DNA of 64,000 bases, taken from Hypholoma sublateritium FD-334 SS-4. Taxonomy: Eukaryota > Basidiomycota > Agaricomycetes > Agaricales > Strophariaceae. How positions within the stretch are numbered: the stretch's first letter is position 1; every line of letters starts with the position of its first letter. A model generated the notes under the pieces. That model saw only the letters and a list, made by a program, of their open reading frames with translations. It made no database searches and was not told the origin of the DNA. Below are positions 23,002-34,674 of this stretch, piece by piece. The stretch is from NCBI GenBank assembly GCA_000827495.1, contig KN817569.1, positions 207,266 to 271,265 on the forward strand, written 5' to 3'. Both the position numbers and the translations under genes were made by a program.

Positions 23002-23849
23002 TCCTATGCAACTTATAAGATAGTACAGACAATCTGATAGTTTTTTTTTTCAGTCTATGTGCGTTTAGGTATGTAAGCAGAGAGAAAGCTCAGAGTAGGC
23101 GGGTTTCAAAGAAACAAGTCTGACATCGATAGATATGAAAAATCAACCATAGAATTCTTGCAGAAAAATGTGGTTTGGTATCCTAGTTGCTTAGCTTCCC
23201 ATGTCGTGTGTAGGTAGGAGCCCAATTTTTTTTTCAAGTTGTATTGGAGTTGTATTGGAGCATTGTCACGTACTATTTATGTAAATAATATTGCTCCTGC
23301 AGGTTTATTAGTAGGCGCTCACTAGCGTCACACTTGCCCATTCTCGGTATTATTTTTGACTTATACGGACGTATTGCGCAATTACGTTTACTACCATCTC
23401 GATCAAGCGATGCATTATATTTTACTATCGGAAATGTATATCAGCGTCTTTATAACTACGCTTCAAATTCCAATATCAAGGCAATATATTAGTCATTGTT
23501 GTCTTTTCGACTTTCTCCTCCGTCACTCGAGTTGTCCGTACGTAGGCTAAGTACTATCATATATGAACAGTCGAACCTTTCACAAACCTTTCATGCCCCA
23601 TACCCCGTGGGGGATGGTGACTTCAATTGACTTATACCAAGCCGTAACTGACTCGCTTACTGATACCATAGATAGCTGACTAAAAGGAGATTGGACCTTA
23701 AGCCTTATCGATTATCGTCGGAGTGTCGTGCGTATGTACAAGTATTTAAACAGGAGGCTCGGAAGTTCAATGCCCCACTGAAGTGATTATCACATTTCAA
23801 CTCATTTCGCAACAAAAAATCTTTGTCACTGCTCAAGCTTCCAAGAAGG
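23002..23849. promoter_or_regulatory. Intergenic region with TATA-like box of glutathione transferase 4
   Basis: This 848 bp AT-rich stretch separates copies 3 and 4 of the array. TATTTAAA at 23743-23750 is a plausible TATA element 100 nt before the next start codon. I see no gene or transposon signature. Confidence 0.45.
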
Positions 23850-24666
23850 ATGTCTACCATAATCTTCTACGATCTCACGTCTGCACTTCCGGAGAAAGTC
23901 TGGTCACCAAACACCTGGAAAGTAAGGTAAGTTCATCGATGACGCTCTGGCCCAATCACAGCCTGAATGATCGACGTCGTATCTCTTCACCAACAGGTAC
24001 TGCCTCAACTACAAGGCCCTACCGTACAAGACAGAGTGGGTTGAGTTCCCCGACATCGAAGCGCACTGCAAGAAGCTCGGCATCCCGCCTACCTCAGTCG
24101 AGGCCGACGGGACCCCAGCTTACACGCTCCCCGCGCTGCACGACCCAGCCACGGGCACGTACATCGCCGACTCGCTCCTCATCGCCGAGTACCTCGAGAA
24201 GACATACCCGACGCCGAGCATTTTCCCGCACGGCACTGCCGCGTTCCAAGCGCTCTTCGACGGCGCGCTACGCAAGGCCGCGCTCGGGCCGCTCTGGCCC
24301 TTCATCATCCCCGCGGTGCACACGCGCCTGGCGCCCGCGAGCGCGGCGTACTTCCGCACGACGCGGGAACCGATCTTTGGGAAGGCGCTGGAGGAAGTGA
24401 CGCCCACGGGCGCGGAGGGCGTCGCGCAATGGGCCGCGTTCGAGGCGGGCTTAGACACCGTGGACAAGTGGTACGCGAAGAGTGGTGGTCCGTTCATCAT
24501 GGGGGACACGACGTCGTGGGCGGACTTCATCGTGGGCTCGTGGCTCATTTGGCTGCGCACGATCTGGGGAGAGGGGAGCCAGCAGTGGAAAGACGTCGCT
24601 TCGTGGCATGGGGGACGTTGGGCGAAGGTTTTGGGTGATCTGGAGGAATATCAGAAAGTCGACTGA
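23850..24666 (+). CDS. Glutathione S-transferase, fungal etherase-like class, copy 4 of 4
   Basis: This is the fourth and most divergent tandem paralogue. Two exons, 23850-23926 and 23997-24666, give 248 residues. It opens MSTIIFYDLTSALPEKVWSPN, one residue longer than the others. Its intron is at the family position before YCLNYKALPYKTEW but is longer, at 70 nt. Landmarks are LPALHDPATGTYIADSLLIAE (with Ala-Leu in place of Val-Ile), REPIFGKALEEVTPTGAEG and DKWYAKSGGPFIMG. The coding sequence is much richer in G and C at third positions than copies 1-3, so it is either older and under stronger codon selection or has a separate history. It is tail-to-tail with DCN1, with 276 bp between the stop codons. 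Confidence 0.88.
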
Positions 24667-24942
24667 TCTGTCTTGAGATCTAGGAGACACCGTGCGATCC
24701 GGGGCCCTGCTGTCAGTTATGTGGGGCCCGAATTGAATATATTATGCAAGGGTATGATGGCTGGGAATCTCCATTGTCCTAATGATACAGCAGGTAGTCA
24801 GGCCCGAAGGGCCATGTGCGGTGCGGTAAGAAAGCGGAAAGCAAGGTGACGGTAAAGAGGAGAAATGACGTGCGCGTGTTCTAACCGTGGCGAGTGTGGT
24901 TAGAGCGTGCGGGGCACGATGACCGCGTTTAGTGTTTGGTAG

Positions 24943-27184
24943 TTAATGATCAGTCTCCATGTCGGCAGGCGTGCCATTGGTTGCATGGCTTTTTTTCCAG
25001 ACCACAAAGTCATCCAGCAGGGTGGGCCATGCCTACCATGTGCGAAATGTGTCAACCAAAGGGGAAAACGCGGAGAGAGAAAATGATGCTGACCCCGTCG
25101 ACTTCGTAATCTTGTAGGGTAGGCGAGACAGTTTCGCAGAACTCGAGCATCTTTACAATGACATATCAGTATGTAGAGCCCAAATCTGACCAAAACACAG
25201 ATTGATGTACCATCGACCAAAGATCCTTGTTGGTAGCCCTATATGTACCCTTTTCCTATTCAAATTGCTTAATTATTAGAAACGAGTATAACGGGATGAT
25301 GAGAGTGAAGCCCGACGCACAGATATGAACAAAAGAACATCAGTCATGATCGGGTATTTTGGAGCCAATAAAACAGCCCACAACGCGGCAGATGTCTACA
25401 TCGGTAACATGGGTGTCAGTAAGTATGTTGCACAGTTAAATAACGGAGTTAAAATAGCGCACATCCATGTCAATGTTCTTTGACTGTCTATTTTATTGTA
25501 ATTGATATTAGAAGGTTCACAGATAGTGACAAATGAGGTCAACAGTACGCACTCGGGTTTCGCAAGCGCATACGAGAAGTGATAAAGCTTCTGCAATGCG
25601 GACTGGGGGTTAGAAACATAGGAGAAGTACACCGTCCTGTCGTATTCCTGGTCCTTTTTCGCCGTCGGCTTAATGGGTGGCTTGCCTTCGATTATCACTG
25701 CCTCAAGTTCAGTAACGACCAGCGCCAGCTGTGCAACAGACGACGCCCTATATAATGATGTGAGAACGCACGAAATGCAGTGGACCGCGAACAGGAGGTC
25801 AGAGGGGAAACGCACTTGAGAACCGATGTACCATGCGTCCATTCCTCTTTCGATATCTTCCCCATCTCCTTTGCCTGCATCAACCACGCGAGGATCAGAG
25901 GACACGAACCATCCATAGGAATTCCCGCGTCGGCACACAGTTTTTCGAAGCCCTCTGGACCGATGACGGAGGCATCGTCGCTGTCGGCGTAAGTACTGAA
26001 CAGTGCCTGGGCGCGCTGCACGCTGTACGGTTCGTTCTTGGCCGGCTTCTTGGTAGACTTAGGAGCAGATGCAGATGCGTGGTCTAAATGAAGAGATAAC
26101 TTGGGATTAGATGCAGGGGTCGGATGAACCTGGGTGATACAGTTAAGGTTAGTGTTACGGTTCCTGTGTGAGGCCCCTAGGCCATATGAACAAGCGACTT
26201 GCCTTAGGAGAGGCATTACGTGTGGGCGCGGGTTCGTCATCACTGTGGGTGTTTTTGATGTGATTAGAAGAGCAGCAAAGCAGTGATGAAAAGCGCATGA
26301 GTGTTCATCCACAAGCTAACGAAGCGAGGGGAACGTGAACGGGAAGAGAGTGAGGGAGCTCCGACCACGCAAACCGGTAGAAAAATGGATGCGATAGGTA
26401 TAGTTCCGAAGAAGGAAGAGCGAAAACGGGACGGTGCCGGCACTGGTTTGTGGCTGGCAGCGAGAGTGCGGCGAGACTGCCCAGCTGAGCACGATGTGTC
26501 CTTGCCACGAACGCCGAAATCCATCCCGCTTACGTAATCGACCTCCTCATTTGGGAGCGCGTTCATTAACAAAGACGCGGGCAGGGGTGCACGACGTGCA
26601 GGAGATGATGATGAACAAAAGGCAGCCACACAAGACGAGGTGCAATAGAATTGTGATGAAAAGTGTGGATCTATGCTTACATTTTGGTGTCGCCGTTCCC
26701 TGCTTGTGGGGCTGCTGGGGCGGCCTTTTTTCGAGAAGTCCGTGCCCGCTTTGCTGGTGGGGGACTGACCTGTTGCAACGTCGCTATAGCATTTCACGCG
26801 CTCGACAGTAGCCGGTGACCCACCTCCATATGATCTGTATCGCGGACATCGCCGCTACCGCCCACCGTCAGCCCAGATGAATGGATCCCATCCATCAATT
26901 CCCGTCTCGTAAAAACTACCACTCACTCGGTCGCGGATGGCGTTGAAACAGTAGCCGTGCTCTTAGCAGATGACTTCCCAGTCTTTTTCCTTGCATTTCC
27001 CTTGCTCGAGGACGCGGTCCCGCCCGCCGTATTTTTAGCGGACGCGGTGGGCTTACTCGACGCCCTCGTCGAGCGCGTACTTGTGGCACCCTCCGGAGTG
27101 GTTTCTGCGGCTTTTCGCTGGAGACCAGCGTGTGAGCAGACGGGGAATCCGGATCAGATAGAGCACACTCACTTTGGGGGGCAT
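24943..27184 (-). CDS. DCN1: DCN1-like protein, cullin neddylation co-E3
   Basis: DCN1 binds the NEDD8-loaded E2 Ubc12 and the cullin and promotes cullin neddylation, which activates SCF-type ubiquitin ligases. Eleven exons give 375 residues: 27184-27173, 27117-26927, 26764-26681, 26242-26203, 26129-25816, 25747-25553, 25487-25463, 25395-25321, 25255-25211, 25150-25094 and 25032-24943. A basic, low-complexity N-terminus (MPPKRKAAETT) precedes the potentiating-neddylation domain: LFSTYADSDDASVIGPEGFE, WLMQAKEMGKISKEEW, YDRTVYFSYVSNPQSALQKL, LLAPKYPIM, EKGTYRATNKDLWSM, MLEFCETVSP and AWPTLLDDFVVWKK. The intron 26202-26130 starts with GC rather than GT (GCAAGT) and has a CTAAC branch site. The intron 26680-26243 is 438 nt and is the least certain join. 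The gene is divergent from CIA2. Confidence 0.88.
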
Positions 27185-27398
27185 TGTTCCGAGGTATCGA
27201 GGCTGGGGAACGGGTACTTCGCAACAATACAGTCTGACGGACAAAATGAGGCGAAAGTAGGGAACGCACTGCCGACGCGACTTTAGCGCGTGACTTGTGA
27301 CACCCGCACACACCGATCGGCCCGGGGAGGTCTTGGCTCTGACTCCCAGCTGGGATCGCATCGCAGGCCGACTACTTAGTACGCAAACGACAGCCATA
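27185..27398. promoter_or_regulatory. Short bidirectional promoter of DCN1 and CIA2
   Basis: Only 214 bp separate the start codons of these two divergently transcribed housekeeping genes. The pair could therefore be co-regulated. I see no TATA box, as expected for constitutive genes. Confidence 0.55.
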
Positions 27399-28096
27399 AT
27401 GCCCGGCGAGATCTTCAATCCCAACCCCGTCGTCTTCTCGGCGCCAAAGGCGCGCCAGTCGGATCTGCTCGCGCACTCACTGTGGATCAACGACGCCTCT
27501 GCGTCCGAGGATGAAGCGGATGAATTCGAGGCGATCGACCAGGACGAGATTTTCGGTCCGCCCCCTGGCCTCCGTATGCACTAAGCTACTGAACTTACCA
27601 ATAACAGATCTCATCCGCTCAATATACGACCCTGAGCACCCGAACACCCTCGAGGAACTGCGTGTCGTCTCCGCGCCCCAGGTGACCGTCGGTGCGAACC
27701 ACATCAAGGTCGAGTTCACGCCGACGGTGCCGCATTGCGGGATGTCCACACTCATTGGTGCGCCCCCCATCGTCGCGTTCCCATCTGCGCAACAATTGCT
27801 GATGTACCATTAGGCCTGTGCATCCGTGTGCGTCTCCTGCGCAGCCTCCCAGAGCGTTTCAAGGTCGATATTTTCGTCCAGCCGGGCTCCCATCAGAGCG
27901 AGAACGCAGGTGAGTGTCGCCGCTGATGCACTCGCATGCAAGGATCCGGTGCTGATCGATCGTCATCGCCTACATTGTAGTAAACAAGCAACTGAACGAC
28001 AAGGAGCGAGTAGCCGCTGCACTCGAAAACCCTGTTCTGCTCGACACCGTCGAGCAATGTCTCGCAAACGTTGGGGCGCGGGGAACCCTCGTTTGA
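27399..28096 (+). CDS. CIA2: MIP18/FAM96 family cytosolic iron-sulfur assembly protein
   Basis: CIA2 is part of the cytosolic Fe-S targeting complex with CIA1 and MMS19 and delivers clusters to nuclear and cytosolic enzymes such as DNA polymerases and helicases. Four exons, 27399-27555, 27608-27757, 27814-27909 and 27981-28096, give 172 residues. The acidic N-terminus [19 protein letters not shown] is followed by [37 protein letters not shown] and [19 protein letters not shown]. The Cys in [10 protein letters not shown] is the conserved reactive cysteine of the family. The first intron uses a GTCCGC donor, chosen because it yields DEIFDLIRS without a break and because the alternative GTATGC donor would leave a 34 nt intron, too short for this genome. 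Length matches the family. Confidence 0.95.
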
Positions 28097-28791
28097 TCTG
28101 TAACTCGTTTTTCTTTCGCTGTTTCGCTGTGAGCAACTGTATCAGAATAGTGTTGCCACTCCACGTGCAAGTGGAACGCGCTAATTATAATGTATCCATA
28201 GCTTTGATCAATCCTATGCAGTCTTGAATGAATGAGGCTTGGGCTTCGCGTGGCAAGGCAAGATGATGCTCGGACCATAAAGTAGTAACGCCACTTGCAG
28301 GCATACATGCGGGGAACATCTATGTATACCTTGATTTCTCGCGTGGAAACCATGTCCGACTTCAGATGGACCTCAGTTAACTCAGTGCAGACTGCGCCGA
28401 TCAGAACACGAAGAAAATACGGTGATTGATACGATGATCATTATTGAATGGCAATACTCTCTAATATGTATATGAGTGGATACATAGAGTGTGTAGTTGG
28501 GAGGTTTAGTGCTACATGTTGGGGAAATGATGAGAAATCTTGGGATACATGAAGAGCTCGAAGTAAGCGACGTGTTAGGCATACAAGCCTGCGATGTGCA
28601 GGCAATAACGTAGTGAAAATGCGTAAAGAATGAACAAGCAATGAGGGTGCCGTGGTCCATGAGGAAGACGGGATGCGGTGAAGTGCGATGGTAACGGTGA
28701 TGAGAAAACATGCAGAGAGGAGAGCAAATGACAGCGGAATATGCAGAGGACGAATGCGAAAAGGAAACGAGGGAAAGGAGACAAAACATAG
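28097..28791. other. Convergent intergenic region
   Basis: This 695 bp lies between the 3' ends of CIA2 and the first DUF7330 gene. It is AT-rich and holds only short unassigned frames. Confidence 0.5.
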
Positions 28792-29527
28792 TCAATCCTT
28801 TAGCAGAAAATCCCAGTCGATTGTCGTTTCAGGCGCTTTCCGCTTGCAGCCAAATAGCCGTTGGAGGCACTCTTTGTGAGCCACTTCTGGGGCACATGTT
28901 TGCACGTCCCACATGCGAAATGTGACGTGGCCCTCGGTCATCACTACGACATCGTCTTCGTTGAAGGACGGCTCCGCCATACGCTCGGTGAGCCGCACGT
29001 TCCGCATGATTCTATTCACGAATCCCGCTGAAAACGTTGGCCGGCCGCCGTAGTGTATTTGGCCTTTGAAATCAGAAGGCAGCCAGATGGTCACATCTGA
29101 TGTATCTGCGATGACTTCGAGGCAGAATTTAGAACGCTGGTAATTCCGGCACTGCTTGAACAAAGAAACGGGTGTGAGCAGTGCGGAGAAGACACGCGTG
29201 AGAGACAGACGCACGACTTTGAGCTTTATTGGCGCTGCATCGTTCGCGATGGACATCGACATGCGGTGCTCCACGGGCTGGTTTCGGGCGCGGTAATGCG
29301 GCATGATGAGCGACAAGTCAATTGCCTTTTGGCCGGCATCCAGATGGAAGTCCCAATCAGATTCTCCGTTATATTTTACTTTCTGCGTCCCCCGGGTTGA
29401 TAACTGATTGAGCTAAAATTATGAGCGGAGAATTAGAGGTGCGAAGCAGCGAAGAGGTGGCATTATAACACACCAAAGGCCTCGATTTCTCGAGCGAAAG
29501 CTGTAAAGCGGTAGTTGTGTTAGCCAT
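28792..29527 (-). CDS. DUF7330 domain protein, copy A
   Basis: This small basidiomycete-type protein has no known function. Three exons, 29527-29474, 29412-29215 and 29151-28795 plus the stop, give 203 residues. It opens MANTTTALQLSLEKSRPL. The recognisable part is KYNGESDWDFHLDAGQKAI, SKFCLEVIADTSDVTIWLP, SDFKGQIHYGGRPTFSAGF and VNRIMRNVRL, which I take as the DUF7330 beta-rich domain. The second intron (29214-29152) is 63 nt and stop-free, but splicing it out restores the KVCRNYQRSKF junction, and it has a GTGCGT donor and a GCAG acceptor. No signal peptide or membrane segment is present. The assignment rests on motif memory, so the family name is less certain than the gene model. Confidence 0.7.
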
Positions 29528-30173
29528 GGCCTTCGCGGAGGGAAGTAGAAACGCACTGTAGAGTGATCCGAGTGAGACATTATGAAACCTAGGAAAAGAG
29601 GGGAGTTGTGGTGGCTGGAGTAATGAGAGTAGGGGCCGTCGCTCTATGTGAGCGTAGGCGAGACCTGGGCAGCTGTGAAGGGAATTGCAGTGTTGTGTGC
29701 AAGGGAGTTTTAATACCCAGACCTTGTGCCAAATCGAGACAAGACCGGAGACTTACCACGTGGGGCTATACAAGGATTCCCCAAATAGGAGGTCTATTCT
29801 TGGCAATGATCAGACCGACCCTTCTCGCTCAACAGTCACAGCGCTAAACGCGCTCCCAGACAATTGGAAGCATAACGTTCTTCGTTTGTACAGCAACATA
29901 GCTCAGCGTACATATATATCCTCAGCCCACAGCAGTTACCCACACGGTGGCGGTGGAATTAGCCAATGGCGGTATCAATAATGGTAAGCTCCCCCTCTTC
30001 CTCGCAACGGCGCAGCAGTCACCAGTCCCCCAAGGTCTCGCCGGATGTCTCGCATCCCTGTAAGCCAAGAACTCGCTCCCGAACTCCTTTCCCTCTTCAA
30101 TATTATTTTCACATTCTCGAATTTGCGAATCCCATATCCCCATAAGTATGTTTTTCTAAGCAAGCCGTCACCG
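29528..30173. other. Intergenic region between the two DUF7330 genes
   Basis: This 646 bp holds the promoter of copy A and the 3' end of copy B. I see no further gene. Confidence 0.45.
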
Positions 30174-30898
30174 TCACGGTATCCCGAACATGGGTCCTCT
30201 CCTGCCTCCTGGTCTATGTCCGCCGACCTTCTCCAGAGTCCATGCTTGCTTATTCCCGCACCGGAGCTCTTCCGCCTCAGCGGCTATCTGCAACTCTACA
30301 TGGCGCGCTGCACGAATATGCACATCATCTTCATCATCACCTGCCGCCGCCGCCGCCAGCGGCGGGTTCACGCGCACCCCGCCCGTCTCCATGCATCGGT
30401 GTACTTCCGGACTGCAGACAACCTGGACGGGCGCGCCGCTCTGCGCGGCGGCGCTACTTGCAATATGTATGTTTCCGCGGAACTTGGGCGGTAGCGTGAT
30501 GTGGGCGCTGTCCTCCCGCGCGTTGACGTCCAGTCGGAAGTGGTGGGCCGCGGCCCCTGCAAGGCGGATCTGTCATGCGCGAGCGTCAGCGCTGCCTGAT
30601 GCACTGCGCGAGAGAGGATCCTGCTTACCACCTCTACGGTCACAGAGCCTGTGTCGCTGGCCAGGCTGATGTTCGATCGGCCGCACGCCACAGAAGCGGG
30701 ATCACGAAGCGCGCGGGCTTCAGAAGCCGGCGAGAGAAGCAGCACGCGCAGGCGCAGATCTTCATCGTGCACTTCCTTTCGCAAATTGGAGAGCGACTCT
30801 ACGCGCTTCGGACTGTGTTGGTTCACCGGGGTCGGGACGACCTGCTCCGTGCATATACGACTTCGCCGCAAAGGCTGCAAATGATTATTTGTGAACAC
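30174..30898 (-). CDS. DUF7330-like protein, copy B, 5' end unresolved
   Basis: This is a second gene of the same general type as its neighbour, on the same strand. Two exons are firm: an open frame from about 30898 to 30629 and an exon 30569-30174, joined across a 59 nt intron with a GTAAGC donor. The join gives SNISLASDTGSVTVEV followed by IRLAGAAAHHFRLDVNARED and HITLPPKFRGNIHIASS, which resembles the WLPSDFKGQIHYGG part of copy A. The C-terminal ~60 residues are disordered. The upstream frame has no ATG, so a first exon must lie further right. ATG codons near 30956 and 30974 precede a GTATGC donor, but I could not find an acceptor that keeps frame with a normal intron length. The gene may have a decayed 5' end. 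Confidence 0.55.
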
Positions 30899-30989
30899 TC
30901 TCCTTCAGCCACAGTCTTAAGCAACACGATCGCATGCATACCTTTCCCTTGTCGCCATTGGTGTTGGTATTTGCAACATCTCTAACTTT

Positions 30990-31970
30990 ACACACCCACT
31001 GCGGCACCTGTAACGAGTCTAGATTTTTTGAGTTTGGCATCTTCGAACTCAAATTCACGTTTTCATTGTGATTATTACATGTACGATGACCACCAAAGTG
31101 TAGGATATCTTTGGTTGCCTAGGATGAAAATCATCAGGGTTCGCTTCTCGGGTGCATTAAACGCGGCGCCTCGCACCGATATAATACGTGCGACGATGCT
31201 GAACCCCACCTCGACCAGCGAGGGCATATCTGTGCAAATATGTCAGTACCGTTGGCTGAACATAAATTGTTTCTATGCTCACTTGCCTACTAAATATAAT
31301 ATTTAGGGTTGACAAGGACTAAGTAATACGGGTTGAGCACAGCGAGTAAGAAGAGATAAATAGTTATGGCCGTTCCATCGCATGTTATTGTGCATGCTTG
31401 AAGGCCTTGAGGCCACCTGTGACCTGGCCGCGTCCGAGCATGCGCACGTCGCGTGTGCACTGATAGGGTCCCGCTGCGCAGAGCGGAGACCTTGCCCGAG
31501 CGTTTTACATTTCGTGCCATTTCATGTTCCGTTTGTGCTCCTGTCCGAGCCGTCCAATATCGGTCGTATTATAATTTTACTTCGCCGTTTCGGCCTCCAT
31601 TGAGCGCTACGCGCGTGGCCGGCGTGGTAATTAATGATCCATGGGCAAGCGTGGGCATCGCGTGGCGGCCTCGTGTTATGGCCCCGCTCCAAGTAAACCC
31701 CGCTTCGTGCCACAATATTGACGTGTGGGGCCCACTTGGGGCCACTTGGGTTCACGATATCGACGTACTGCTTTTTCTTCGACTTCCATGTATCGAAGCA
31801 TGCTATCTCGGTGCTGGAATACTTACATCCGTCTAGAAATGTACACAACATAAATGGTGCACCTAGACCGATTTGAGAACATAGAGACGTTGTACTGTAG
31901 AGGTCCATACATTGTAGGATAGATGATGTGACATGACAAAATTGCAATCAGTACTTGGTATAGCACGGTG
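30990..31970. other. Intergenic region, no gene seen
   Basis: Short frames on both strands show no motif or credible splice continuation. A short duplication, GCCACTTGGG and its near copy, occurs around 31727-31750. Confidence 0.45.
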
Positions 31971-33737
31971 TCAGCGGCGCTGCGAAAGACGCTCTTCTTC
32001 CGAATCGACAACAATAACATCGTTTCCCTGTTGGGCCGAGGAATGCGCCGAGTGCGCTATAGATGGAGGCGAACTGAGCGGTAAAGAATGGGAATTCCCA
32101 GTCTCTGACTGTGGCTTTACAGAGAACTGCTTTACCTTGGTCCCCTTGGCCTGCTCGATCAGTCGCGCAAACTCGTCCTTGTGATCGATCTAGACAGAGT
32201 GAACAATGAATAATGGTGAGTGCATTTCCTTCGAGAACAAGCGGCAGGCCGACCTGGTATTGGTGCGTGTCTCGCACGAGGGTCTTCTTCGATTTTCCCC
32301 GTTCGTCTTCCCATTTCTTCAAGTCCCGTTTTAACTCGGCGCGCGTCTTCCGATTCGGGAGGCTTTTGTCCAGGTTCGCATTGAAGATTAATACCCATCT
32401 ATTTTTTTTCCATTCCATCGGGCAGCCACGGACATAATGAAATGGTAGATCAGAGGTGAATAAGAAAGCCAACAATAATAGTCTGAGAACAGCGGACAGT
32501 GAGTACATAAATAGACGTACCGCTGATGGCGTTGTTCCCAAATTGTGCGATTGCCTACAACAGACAGACCTTGCTCGGTCAGCATATCCTTGAGCTGCCG
32601 GTCTTTCAAGGTTGTATATCCAGACAGCGGCAGTGGGTGCTCATCGTCGCTGTCAGAGTCCCGTTTCCTGTGTGGCACAATTAATTATGGCGATCATGGC
32701 TGTCTCCCCAAATAGCAGAGGTTCTTGTTACATACTTGTGCTTTCCTTTGTGCTGCCCAATGCCGTTCCTACTATGTGTTTCGCCTCCCCCACTCATGAT
32801 CTTTTGCCAGGAACTCTTCGCGGTGTTGTTGTTGTTGTTGTGTTCTGAAGGGACTGTCGGATCTTTGCAATTGTTGTCTATGTGTGCGTTGAGCAGGCGA
32901 TAAATAATGCGCCGTTGGCATAACGGACACTTGACTAGCGCGTCCTCTGTAATTTATGTGGTTAGTATCGATATACGGTTTCTAAAACAAGCGTACCTTT
33001 TGGAGCAGCTCCCCGTGGCGGCGTAATCTCCCCCTCATCAATATCAGAGCTAGGAATGGTAGTGGCGTCGGCGCTGCTATTGCTCTTGGGCACTAACTTC
33101 TTTGTGCGTGAATGCGGCTTGGGCGTGGTGCTGGCAGAGTCGGCGCGCCTCGGTGACAACACATGAGCATGCCGTGAAGGACCCGCGACGCTCGCACCGA
33201 ATGCGTCCAAGCTGGAGCTCTGATCGATACTCCGCTTGCGCTTTTTGGCTGTGTGCTTGTCTGCACTACTCGAAGGAGTTGCGCGGTCCTTCTCTCGTTT
33301 TATGAGTCCTAGAACAAAAGATCTGTGTGACATGGAGCATTTCCCGGTAAGCCAAATAGACTTGAGGCATTTGAGAGAAATGGGCCGACCTTCCTTCCTT
33401 CCACGAAGAAATAACACTTTCTAAAGCTGGATTCGGCCTTATGTGTGCCTCATTCGTTGTTTTTCGGCAGGATGGACACTCCTGCTTCAGGGCCAGCGAG
33501 GACCTGATGCACTGCAAGTTTCGGCTTGAGCGCTTGTCCTGTGTTTGAAGGCCATGGGGTTGAGACAACACGCACCGCAGAACAGAAGCAGTGGCCACAT
33601 GCAATGGTCGCCGGCGCATCATATAGATCTCCACATATATCGCACCGGAACGATCTGTCCAGAGCCCGCAGACCTGGGGCGTCGGCTGGAGGAGGAAAGT
33701 CTGTGGGGTCAGGTACGTCCGCGGCCAGAAAGTTCAT
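31971..33737 (-). CDS. RAD18: RAD18 E3 ubiquitin ligase for post-replication repair
   Basis: RAD18 works with the E2 RAD6 to monoubiquitinate PCNA at stalled forks. Seven exons, 33737-33576, 33511-33390, 33322-32997, 32946-32736, 32667-32521, 32398-32254 and 32189-31971, give 443 residues. The RING finger at ~32-70 has CDIC, CGHCFCSAC and CPSC. A basic nuclear stretch with KKRKRS follows. The UBZ4 zinc finger has CPLC...HIDNNC, and the SAP domain has LKDRQLKDMLTEQGLSVVGN followed by RWVLIFNANLDKS. The first intron falls inside the RING, between two of its cysteine pairs. The ATG at 33737 is followed by a short acidic leader (MNFLAADVPDPTDFPPP) as in relatives. Domain order and length match fungal RAD18. 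A run of five Asn follows the UBZ. Confidence 0.95.
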
Positions 33738-34674
33738 TTTTGAGCGTGGATCACGGTAGAAGATTTCAGAATATGAGAAATTGGGTTCCGCAAGTATTAG
33801 GAAGTAGAATTCTGGCGTGACATAAGGCGATAGTTTCCTAGCAAAACGATGCCGGCGAAAGTTGATGCTGGGATCCTTGTTGATGTCGACGTCCGTCACT
33901 GGCGTTAATAATAATATTATCTCACGCGGGCGTCGTGGACATCACATCACGGGATTGATTGATGGAAGCGTCACGGCAGAATTGAATTGAACTCAACTTG
34001 AGTCTTGAACCTGCTCTTGCTAGAACGACGAGCACGTCCCCATACGCACCTTGCTATCTCTTCCCAATTCTTTGCCTGTATCTTTGTGGCTCTACTGACA
34101 TTAAATATGACTCAGCCCTAGGTGTTTCTCAGTCTCTACTGTTGTTAAACGTGCTGGATGGAAAATCACTGGAAAAAGAAACAAGCGCTTGGCTCCTTGG
34201 CGGTTGGACAACCTTGGGACAATCTCGAATCTCCATCGAAATCAGGATTGAGTGTATGGCTCTCGTCATGCGCTCCAAGATAACTGTACTAGCTTGCGCC
34301 CCGCTCGGATCTCTCAAACATCTTGGCGACATCTATTGGAGTGACACTAGCCATTCATTCCATCTTGATTCCAATTCGTACCACTGGCTTAACAGGTTTC
34401 CGGACTAGTGGTCTATGATAATGTGCGGCATACAAGTGTCCTATGCACTGGGATCCAGTGGGAGGATCTAAGATGACAGGTATGACCATGATATCTGTTG
34501 TGCTGTCCACGTTGAGCCGTTGTCTCGGCCTCATCGACCACATCGCACGTCTAAATGCAATTTACACACCTTTCCCAGTTTGAAATGATGTTGGCTCCGC
34601 CAGAGCGAGATTCGTCCGTCGGCTAGTGGAACGCGTCGGGGTTTCTTCAAAAGTCAATCATGCAACCAGCTCAG
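33738..34674. other. Intergenic region between RAD18 and the xylanase fragment
   Basis: About 0.9 kb with the RAD18 promoter on its left. I searched it for the missing N-terminal exons of the xylanase fragment and did not find them. Confidence 0.45.

Noticed and set aside
24900..25220. A minus-strand frame reading WRLIINYQTLNAVIV, which resembles a Ty3-type reverse transcriptase motif
   Set aside because: The same DNA in another frame encodes the C-terminus of DCN1 (LLDDFVVWKK followed by a stop at 24943), joined by good splice sites to the rest of that gene. The reverse-transcriptase likeness is chance.
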